From NCBI GenBank assembly GCA_040381235.1, contig JBEIHS010000072.1:1-16967 (forward strand): 16,967 nucleotides of DNA, in the 5' to 3' direction. The stretch comes from CAIXSC01 sp040381235 (GTDB lineage Bacteria > Planctomycetota > Planctomycetia > Pirellulales > Pirellulaceae). Positions 6,886-13,182 of this stretch are shown here, in pieces. Position 1 is the stretch's first letter. Each line of letters starts with the position of its first letter. The notes below the pieces were generated by a model, which searched no databases, was not told where the DNA came from, and saw only the letters and a program-made list of their open reading frames with translations. Made by a program: the position numbers and the translations under genes.

Positions 6886-8373
6886 ATGGCTGACGCGCGT
6901 GACTTCCGCCAACCCAACCTGGGTCCGACCGACCGCCGCACCTTTTTGCAGGCGGGCAGTCTCGCGGCATTGGGACTGGGGTTGCCCGAACTGCTGTTGG
7001 CCCGGGAGGTGGCACGGACCACAGCTGTTTCCGCTGGCGAACGGGCAAGGGCCGGCGTCAATGCTGGTGGCAGGCCTGGCGGCAAGGCTGGGGCGAGCGA
7101 TGCGGGACGCGTCACCGGGCGAGCGGGCACTGGGGTGGGGAGCGGCCGGGCGAAGAGCTGCATTCTGTTGTTCGCGACGGGCGGGCCGGCGCAGCACGAG
7201 ACGTTCGATCCGAAACCGGACGCGGACGTCGCCGTCCGGGGCCAGTTCGATCCGATCGCCACGAACGTGCCCGGCATCGACATCTGCGAACTGTTGCCGC
7301 AGATGGCGCGGAACGCTCATCGCTACTCGGTCATTCGTTCGACCTACCATCGCAGCGGCACGCATGGCGTGGGTGTGCATTACAACCTGACGGGTCTGCC
7401 GCACACGCCGCGAGCGGGTGGCGAGCCGCAAGTATCGCGGCAGGACCCGCCGAGCATGGGCGGGGCGATTCGTCAGTTGCGGGGCGATCGGGGCGGTTTG
7501 CCCGGGGCCGTGCATTTGCCGGTGCGGATCGGCGACCAGAACAATTTCCAATGGGGCGGTCAGCATGCCGGTTACTTGGGCGCCAAGTTCGATCCGCTGA
7601 TGTTGATCGACGAACACTGGCTACCGGGCACTTTGCCGCCGGCCTTTTTGCCGCAGGCCGAGGTCGGCATGGAACGATTCGCCGATCGCGTGAACCTGCT
7701 CCGGAAACTGGCCGACGGCGGACGCGTTCTGCCCGGAGAAGACGCCAGCACCTACGAACTGGCTCGGCAGCGGGCCCTCAGCGTGCTCGACTCGCAGTCC
7801 GCCTGGGAAGCCTTTTTGCTCGACAAGGAAGACCCGGCGACGATCGCTCGATACGGCGACAACAAGTTCGGCCGCAGTTGCTTGGTCGCTCGACGGCTGG
7901 TCGAGGCGGGTGTGTCGCTGGTGACCGTGCCGTGGATGTATTTGGTTTCGACCAAGAACTTCGACACGCACAGCAATCACTTCCGGTTGATGAAGGAACT
8001 GCTGATGCCGCCCGTGGATCAGGCGTTTTCGGCGTTGTTGGAGGATTTGGACGAGCGGGGCATGCTGGACGAAACGCTGGTGGCCTGGACCGGCGAGTTT
8101 GGCCGGACACCGAAGATCAACACGAATGCCGGCCGGGATCACTGGGGGAATGTCTACAGCACGGTCCTGGCGGGCGGCGGTATTCGGGGCGGCCAGGTGA
8201 TTGGCGCCAGCGACAAGAGCGCGGCCGAGCCGATCGACCATCCGGTCCACACGCGCGATTTTGTGGCGACGATCTATCACGCCCTGGGATACGGCCGCAA
8301 CACAGTGGTCCACGATATGGGCGGCCGCCCCCGGCCGCTCGTCGAAGGCCAGCCGATCCAGCGCCTGTTCTAA
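6886..8373 (+). CDS. DUF1501 domain-containing exported protein (Tat signal)
   Basis: A 495-residue protein of the DUF1501 family, abundant in planctomycetes. The fold is considered related to alkaline phosphatase/sulfatase enzymes, but no reaction is established. A twin-arginine signal is visible: DRRTFLQAG with RR at 17-18, then a hydrophobic stretch to about residue 38. Residues 41-89 form a Gly/Ala/Arg-rich linker unlike the usual short junction, after which the family core begins at KSCILLFATGGPAQHETFDP. The C-terminal family signature is clear (TGEFGRTPKIN, GRDHWGN, HPVHTRDFVATIYHALG). GAGGAGG (6872-6878) sits 7 nt before the ATG, a strong ribosome binding site. Family members are often found next to a DUF1549/DUF1553 cytochrome-type partner; none is adjacent here, so this copy appears to be an orphan. 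Confidence 0.92.
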   Translation: MADARDFRQPNLGPTDRRTFLQAGSLAALGLGLPELLLAREVARTTAVSAGERARAGVNAGGRPGGKAGASDAGRVTGRAGTGVGSGRAKSCILLFATGGPAQHETFDPKPDADVAVRGQFDPIATNVPGIDICELLPQMARNAHRYSVIRSTYHRSGTHGVGVHYNLTGLPHTPRAGGEPQVSRQDPPSMGGAIRQLRGDRGGLPGAVHLPVRIGDQNNFQWGGQHAGYLGAKFDPLMLIDEHWLPGTLPPAFLPQAEVGMERFADRVNLLRKLADGGRVLPGEDASTYELARQRALSVLDSQSAWEAFLLDKEDPATIARYGDNKFGRSCLVARRLVEAGVSLVTVPWMYLVSTKNFDTHSNHFRLMKELLMPPVDQAFSALLEDLDERGMLDETLVAWTGEFGRTPKINTNAGRDHWGNVYSTVLAGGGIRGGQVIGASDKSAAEPIDHPVHTRDFVATIYHALGYGRNTVVHDMGGRPRPLVEGQPIQRLF

Positions 8374-8398
8374 AGTCGCGTCGCTCGCGGCAAATGCG

Positions 8399-8416
8399 CT
8401 GTCGGACGTCCGGCAG
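8399..8416 (+). terminator. hairpin after the DUF1501 gene
   Basis: CTGTCGG (8399-8405) pairs with CCGGCAG (8410-8416), one pair being G-U, around an ACGT loop, 25 nt past the stop. No U-tract follows, so it is a weak terminator candidate. The rest of the 264-nt gap to the next gene shows only an unrelated T7 run (8524-8530). Confidence 0.3.
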
Positions 8417-8637
8417 TTGAGCTCGGTTCGACCTGCGTCCACTTCTCGAGAACGCCGCGTGAATGACCGCGCCGGCAACGGCGGTTTGTCCCACCCCGGT
8501 CGCCCCTCGGAAAGTCGACACAATTTTTTTGTTCGAAAACGCCACGCTCCGCGTTTCCCAAGTAGTAACACGCCGTGGACTCAGCCGGATGGACCGGCGC
8601 CCGTCGCGGCGAGCAAAACTTCTGGGAGCGGTGAATC

Positions 8638-9099
8638 ATGACGACTCACGTGGGAAGTGGATGGCGGCGGAACTGGGTGGCAATCTTGACTCTGATGGTG
8701 CTGGCGGCTGGCGGTACGGCGGTGGCGACTCCCGCCATGGCTCAACGCCCGGTTATGGCCCCGGTGCCGGATGTCGGACGCGTCTACATTCCCGAATTGC
8801 AGGCGACGGTGATGCCTTACCGATTTCGCAATGATCATTTTGTCAATGGAGTTCGCATTCGCAGGGGAGCGGTGGCGCTGCGGGTGGTGGGGACGAGCGG
8901 CGGTGGCGTCCCATTAGAGCGGAATGGCAGAGTGTACCGTTTCCGGCTCCAAGACGATTACATCCTGGAGGTCGATGGAGACCGCGTGCAAAGCGCGAAT
9001 GATTTGCGGGCAAAACTGCAGCAGGCGAATGGCCCCGCGGACCTGGGCATCTACGACCATGACCAGGGCACTTTCGGCCAGTATCGCACGCAGCCGTAG
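8638..9099 (+). CDS. small exported PDZ-like protein
   Basis: A 153-residue protein with an N-terminal signal peptide: a basic start with WRRNW, a hydrophobic core, and a likely cleavage after ATPAMA near residue 35. The mature part contains a PDZ-like module from about residue 65. The clearest piece is DDYILEVDGDRVQSANDLRA (about 102-121), matching the usual strand and helix of bacterial PDZ domains, in which a loop of the form G-D-x-I-L-x-V-D-G precedes a helix. The N-terminal half of the domain, including the carboxylate-binding loop, is degenerate, so peptide binding is uncertain. No protease or other catalytic domain is attached. GGGAG (8624-8628) lies 9 nt before the ATG. It could be a periplasmic adaptor; function unknown. 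It lies 264 nt after the DUF1501 gene on the same strand, so it probably has its own promoter. Confidence 0.82.
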   Translation: MTTHVGSGWRRNWVAILTLMVLAAGGTAVATPAMAQRPVMAPVPDVGRVYIPELQATVMPYRFRNDHFVNGVRIRRGAVALRVVGTSGGGVPLERNGRVYRFRLQDDYILEVDGDRVQSANDLRAKLQQANGPADLGIYDHDQGTFGQYRTQP

Positions 9100-9218
9100 C
9101 CGCGCCGCAACGCATGCGAGCTAACAACGGTCGGGCAGCTAACACCGTGTTCGAGCACCTGCCTCCCGCTGTGCGCCTTCGTGCGAGCCATCCCTGCCGC
9201 GTAACGCGATGGGAAGGA

Positions 9219-9240
9219 TCTCACGCCAAGGCGCAAAGCT
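9219..9240. repeat. possible dispersed intergenic repeat fragment
   Basis: The stretch around TCACGCCAAGGCGCAAAG resembles a degenerate intergenic repeat of the type CACGCAAAGGCGCAAAG that I recall from many environmental bacterial genomes. Only one copy occurs in the window, so repetition cannot be shown here. It sits in the 237-nt convergent gap (9100-9336) between two genes ending toward each other. That gap holds no gene and no strong terminator hairpin that I could find. Confidence 0.3.
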
Positions 9241-9336
9241 CGCGAAGGGAAGACTTGGGGATTGGAAAAGGCGGACCGTCGGTCTCTGGATCCGGCAAGC
9301 TGTACGCCTTGGCACGAAAACAGGTGGAGCGGCGTC

Positions 9337-10695
9337 TCAATAGTCGGCGATCGAACCGTCCGGCAGTCGGCCGCGGGTGGGCCATTCGGGCGGGCTGGGT
9401 TGCTTCGCCAATTCGGCCAGCTTCGCTTCGTCGATGTCGCAGCCGATGCCCGGTCGGTTGGGCAGCGAGGCGTAGCCATCTTTGTCGATGGTCCAGTCTT
9501 TACGCACTAAACCCGGAGGTGAAATGCTCGGGTAGTACTCGTGGATCAGAAACAGCGAAATCGCGGCGCTGACATGCAAGCTGGCGGTCGCGCCCAGATC
9601 GCTTGTGACACAGTGCGGCGCCAGCGGCACTTGATAGGCTTCGCCCAGCGTGGCGATCTTTCTTAACTGGGAGATTCCGCCCGTATGCGCGCAATCGACC
9701 TGCAAAATATCAGCGCAACCTTCTTGCAAATAGCCAATCACATCCCAGATCGTCCGGGCTTGCTCGCCGACCGCCAGCGGAATGGAGATGTGTTGTTTAA
9801 GGCGCTTAAAGACCTCGATGTTGCCCGGGACCGCCGGCTCCTCGATGTACAGCACATCGTAAGGTTTGATGGCGGCCGCCAGCTGGATCAGAAATGGCGG
9901 TGGCAAGGCGCAGTGGGCGTCGAACATCACGATCCCGTCGGGACCGACCTGTTTGCGGGCGTTTTCGATACTCCGCACATGCTGTTCGATCAATTGCGGA
10001 GTCGCGGAGAACGGTTGCGGGCCGGCGCCGACCTTGGTGGCTTTGGGGGTCGGATACATCAGCACTTTGTCGCGCGCCGGACCGCCCAACAGCCGATGCA
10101 CGGGGACGCCCCATAGCTTGCCGGTGATATCCCATAACGCCATATCGATCCCGGCGAGCGTATGCGTCATGAACGGGCCGCCCCGCATGTCACGGTGCGA
10201 GCGGTAGATCTTTTGCCATAGATATTCGATCCGCGTCGGGTTCTCGCCATCCAGCAGTTCGAAGAGCGACTGGGCGAGCGCGGCGGCGACCTTGGTTTCC
10301 AATTGGTCGATCTCGCCCCAGCCGACAACGCCCAGGTTGGTCTCCAACTTGAGAAACACTTTTCGCGCGACGGGCGTGGCGGTGAGGCGCGTGAGTTTAA
10401 TGCGAGTCGTGCGATCGAGCACACCGTGGCCGGGCGCCGTGTCGTCGGCGGCGCGGGCCAATTCGATGGCCGTCGCGGCCCCGAGCGGACCGGCCGCCAA
10501 GCAGCCGGCCGCGAGCGTGCCCCAATTGGCCATCCACTGCCGGCGGCTGCCATCGATCCGCGGGGAAGCGGTTGCCGCAGGCTCATCCGGGCGGACGGCC
10601 GCGAGATTGGCTGAGCGGGCGGTCGAGCGGGCGGTCGAGCGGGGCGCGGAAGGTTCCGGTTCGGGCAACGGACGGGCAGCAGGCGAAGTCGGCAT
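9337..10695 (-). CDS. mandelate racemase/muconate lactonizing family sugar-acid dehydratase (galactonate dehydratase-like), Tat-type N-terminus
   Basis: A 452-residue enolase-superfamily enzyme, probably dehydrating an aldonic acid. The magnesium ligands D259, E285 and E311, general acid H261 and the dyad H361-D334 are all present (motifs FDAH, IEEP, VGEQ, QVDCAH, APHC). Their spacings (2, 26, 26 and 50 residues; 27 for the dyad) equal those I recall for E. coli D-galactonate dehydratase (D183, H185, E209, E235, H285, D258). The N-terminal capping domain covers about 98-215 and the barrel about 220-420. The first 50 residues are Pro/Ala/Ser/Arg-rich with a short TARS repeat, followed by SRRQWM and a hydrophobic stretch typical of a Tat signal, so export is likely. 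The ATG at 10695 is preferred; TTG at 10698 is possible. The ribosome binding site GAGGTG overlaps the stop of the upstream FadJ-like gene, only 9 nt away, suggesting translational coupling. The substrate is not proven. Confidence 0.9.
   Translation of the reverse strand: MPTSPAARPLPEPEPSAPRSTARSTARSANLAAVRPDEPAATASPRIDGSRRQWMANWGTLAAGCLAAGPLGAATAIELARAADDTAPGHGVLDRTTRIKLTRLTATPVARKVFLKLETNLGVVGWGEIDQLETKVAAALAQSLFELLDGENPTRIEYLWQKIYRSHRDMRGGPFMTHTLAGIDMALWDITGKLWGVPVHRLLGGPARDKVLMYPTPKATKVGAGPQPFSATPQLIEQHVRSIENARKQVGPDGIVMFDAHCALPPPFLIQLAAAIKPYDVLYIEEPAVPGNIEVFKRLKQHISIPLAVGEQARTIWDVIGYLQEGCADILQVDCAHTGGISQLRKIATLGEAYQVPLAPHCVTSDLGATASLHVSAAISLFLIHEYYPSISPPGLVRKDWTIDKDGYASLPNRPGIGCDIDEAKLAELAKQPSPPEWPTRGRLPDGSIADY
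10613..10644. repeat. 12-nt in-frame repeat at the 5' end of the dehydratase gene
   Basis: The unit GAGCGGGCGGTC occurs at 10613-10624 and 10625-10636, with a partial third copy after. It encodes a repeated Ser-Thr-Ala-Arg-type tetrapeptide in the long region ahead of the twin-arginine motif. Confidence 0.7.
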
Positions 10696-10704
10696 CAAGG
10701 CACC

Positions 10705-13002
10705 TCAGACAGCGGAAGGATGGGACGGAACGAGCGAATGGAGCGGCGCGCGGCGCGCGGCGAGTTCCCCGAGCAGCGGTGGCGGTTCATAGCGCGGACC
10801 GAGCGGCTGAAACCGTTCGTTGCGGCGCAGGATCTCCGCCAAACCTTCCTGGTCGGCCCAAAACATCAAGCCGCCCCGAAACGCGGGGAAGCCCAGCCCG
10901 TGCATGACGCCGAAATCGATCGCCCGCGGGTCGTCGACAATGCGGTCCTCGAGCGCTCGGACGGCTTCGAACAGCATCGGGAACAGCAAGCGGTCGACTA
11001 TCTCTCCACGGGGGGTCGCGCGAGGCGGGGCCAAGTAATCGCCAATGACCTGCTGGAGCGCGGGATCCGGCTGGCGTCCCGAACCGGGACCAGCCGGCCC
11101 CGCGGACGGATAGCGGAAGAACCCGGCGCCGCTCTTCTGGCCCAGCCGTCCCGCCTTCAGCAAGGCGGGCAGGATCGGCGACGCCTGCACGCGTTCGACG
11201 AAGGCGCTCCAGATGACCCGGCCCGCGAATAACGCTGTGTCGATGCCGACCATGTCGTACAGTTCCAATGGCCCCATCGGCATGCCGAAGTCGATCGCCG
11301 CCGCCTCGATCTCTTCCATCGGCACGCCTTCGCTCGCCAGTTGCAGGGATTCGTTCAAGTAGGGAAACAGCACGCGGTTGACCAAGAAACCCGGGCCGTC
11401 GTTGACAACGATGGGCGACTTGCCGATCCGGCGAGCAAAGGCCAGAGCGCGGGCGACCGTGTCGTCGCTCGTCGCCGCGCCGCGGATGATTTCGACGAGC
11501 GGCAGGATGCGCACAGGATTGAAGAAATGCATGCCGCAGAACCGCTCGGGACGCCGCAGATGAGCGGCTTGCCGCGTGATGGGAATGGTGGACGTGTTCG
11601 AGGCGAGAATGGCGTCGGCGGCGACCAGCGGTTCGAGCCGCGCGAATAGCTCGCGTTTCGCTTCGGCGTTTTCCACGATCGCTTCGACAATCAGCGGCTG
11701 GTCGGCGAGCGTTTCCAACGAATCAACCACTCGCAGCCGCGCGGACAGTTCCGCTCGCCGAGCCGGATCCGGTCCTTTGCGCTGTTTGTCATAGGCCGCG
11801 TCGTCCCGGACGCGTTCGGCGCCGCGGGCCAGCGATTCGGGCGCGGCGTCGTAAAGCGTCACACGAAGATCGCGGCGCAGCGACACGGCGGCGATCCCGC
11901 CACCCATGATCCCGGCCCCGATCACGCCTACCGACGCGATCTCCGGCGGCGGGACGGCGGGAACGTTGGCGGCTTGCGGGCGGGCTTTGCGATTCCATTC
12001 GCGTAGTAGGAACACGTGGACGAGCGCCTTGTGGGTCGGACAACCCCAGTGAGCCGCCAACCGCGCGGCCTCCAGACGACAGGCGTCGGCGGCGGACAGC
12101 CGACTGCCTTCAAGGATCAGTTCGAGTGCGCGTTCCGGAGCCGGGTCGCGGCCTTTCGTCTTGTGACGGATGCGAGCGCCGCTGATGGTCGCCAAATTGT
12201 CGCGTTCCGCGTCTGGAAACGACACGGCGCCCGCTCGACGCTCGCGGTCGGCCAGATAAGCGCCCGAGGCCTGCTCGCGACGAGCGAGGGCGATGGCGGC
12301 GTCGAGCAGTTCTTCGGGGCGGGCATAGTCGTCGGCCCAGCCTAGCCGGACAGCGGCGGCGGCAGTCAGCGGCTCGCCCGTCACAATCAGTTCCACCGCC
12401 GGCCCCAAGCCGATGATTCTTGGGAGCCGCGCGGTGCCTCCCCAGCCGGGAAACATGCCAAGCTGGACTTCGGGGCATCCGATGACCGTCTCGATGGCCG
12501 GTCCACCCGCCAGTCCACCCGCTGGTCCACCCGCCGCCCGCCCGGGCAAGACGCGGTCCACGACGCTTGAAGCCTTGCCATGCGATCCGCTTGCTGACAG
12601 GGCGACGACGCGGCGGTCGCACCAACTGGCCAACTCGGTGCCGCCTCCCAGGCACGTCCCGGCGACAGCGGCGATGGTTGGGAACGGAAGCGCGGCCAGG
12701 CGACCGAACAAGGCCTGGACGCGCCGGCAGGCGGCTTCGATCTCCGGGCCGCTGGCCGTGGCGACTCGGCGCGCCAGTTCATGGATGTCCGCTCCAGCGA
12801 GGAAACTGCCGGACTTTTCCGAGCGGATGACAAGCCCCGCCAACGTGGAAAAGTCGTCGCGGGCGGCCAGTGAGTCGAGCAGGTGTTCGAAGGTATCCAG
12901 TAGTTCGCGGGACAGCACGTTCACGCGGCGGTCCGGGTCGTCGAACGTCAGCACAGCGATGTCGGACGCCGGAAATTCCAGTCGGAGGGCGGACGAGGGC
13001 AT
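10705..13002 (-). CDS. FadB/FadJ-type bifunctional enoyl-CoA hydratase / 3-hydroxyacyl-CoA dehydrogenase
   Basis: A 765-residue cytosolic beta-oxidation enzyme that hydrates 2-enoyl-CoA and oxidises 3-hydroxyacyl-CoA with NAD. The hydratase domain (about 1-310) has catalytic glutamates E123 (LGGGTE) and E178 (CPEVQLGMFPGWGG), equivalent to E119 and E139 of E. coli FadB. The dehydrogenase begins with the NAD-binding GAGIMGGG motif near residue 362. It has the H492-E504 pair (GMHFFNPV, LVEII), 12 residues apart as in FadB, and two C-terminal helical domains (PGFLVNR; HGLGFPAFRGG). The two glutamates are 55 rather than 20 residues apart, because about 35 extra residues with an AGGP minisatellite lie between them. 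The start at 13002 fits the domain beginning; an upstream in-frame ATG at 13080 adds 26 unlikely residues. The ribosome binding site is weak. No thiolase (FadA) gene is adjacent; the next gene in the operon is the sugar-acid dehydratase. Confidence 0.94.
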   Translation of the reverse strand: MPSSALRLEFPASDIAVLTFDDPDRRVNVLSRELLDTFEHLLDSLAARDDFSTLAGLVIRSEKSGSFLAGADIHELARRVATASGPEIEAACRRVQALFGRLAALPFPTIAAVAGTCLGGGTELASWCDRRVVALSASGSHGKASSVVDRVLPGRAAGGPAGGLAGGPAIETVIGCPEVQLGMFPGWGGTARLPRIIGLGPAVELIVTGEPLTAAAAVRLGWADDYARPEELLDAAIALARREQASGAYLADRERRAGAVSFPDAERDNLATISGARIRHKTKGRDPAPERALELILEGSRLSAADACRLEAARLAAHWGCPTHKALVHVFLLREWNRKARPQAANVPAVPPPEIASVGVIGAGIMGGGIAAVSLRRDLRVTLYDAAPESLARGAERVRDDAAYDKQRKGPDPARRAELSARLRVVDSLETLADQPLIVEAIVENAEAKRELFARLEPLVAADAILASNTSTIPITRQAAHLRRPERFCGMHFFNPVRILPLVEIIRGAATSDDTVARALAFARRIGKSPIVVNDGPGFLVNRVLFPYLNESLQLASEGVPMEEIEAAAIDFGMPMGPLELYDMVGIDTALFAGRVIWSAFVERVQASPILPALLKAGRLGQKSGAGFFRYPSAGPAGPGSGRQPDPALQQVIGDYLAPPRATPRGEIVDRLLFPMLFEAVRALEDRIVDDPRAIDFGVMHGLGFPAFRGGLMFWADQEGLAEILRRNERFQPLGPRYEPPPLLGELAARRAPLHSLVPSHPSAV
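12501..12536. repeat. 12-nt in-frame minisatellite in the hydratase domain
   Basis: Three 12-nt units (GTCCACCCGCCA and one- or two-base variants) lie at 12501-12512, 12513-12524 and 12525-12536. They encode Ala-Gly-Gly-Pro/Leu repeats between the two catalytic glutamates of the enoyl-CoA hydratase domain. Confidence 0.8.
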
Positions 13003-13111
13003 GGCGAAACAGCTCGGGACAGGGGTGGCGGGGTGGGGGCCAAGGGGCCGCCGGATGTGGCAAACGACTCGGTAACACACGATACGGCAAACGCTTGGGC
13101 CGTGCGACGCC

Positions 13112-13140
13112 TAGACCGACGCTCGCCGACGGCCTAGACT
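13112..13140 (+). promoter_or_regulatory. candidate sigma-70-like promoter for the large unknown protein gene
   Basis: TAGACC (13112-13117; four of six matches to TTGACA) and TAGACT (13135-13140; four of six to TATAAT) are separated by exactly 17 nt. They form part of a direct repeat (GCCTAGAC at 13109 and 13132). Transcription would start near 13147, giving a leader of about 36 nt before the ATG at 13183. The repeat could instead be an operator. The whole 180-nt divergent region (13003-13182) has no gene, and no promoter for the opposite FadJ-like gene was recognised. Confidence 0.35.
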
Positions 13141-13182
13141 TGCGGTTTCTTATGACGGATGTGCGTTCGAGGTTTTCCCGCG

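Noticed and set aside
8524..8530. T7 run as an intrinsic terminator of the DUF1501 gene
   Set aside because: No stable stem lies directly before it and it is about 150 nt past the stop.
7621..8571. Minus-strand frame of 316 codons opposite the DUF1501 gene
   Set aside because: Antisense shadow of a family-supported gene; no domain and no sensible ribosome binding site.
13152..13154. Alternative ATG for the large unknown gene
   Set aside because: It is 31 nt upstream of the chosen start, hence out of frame with the long open frame.
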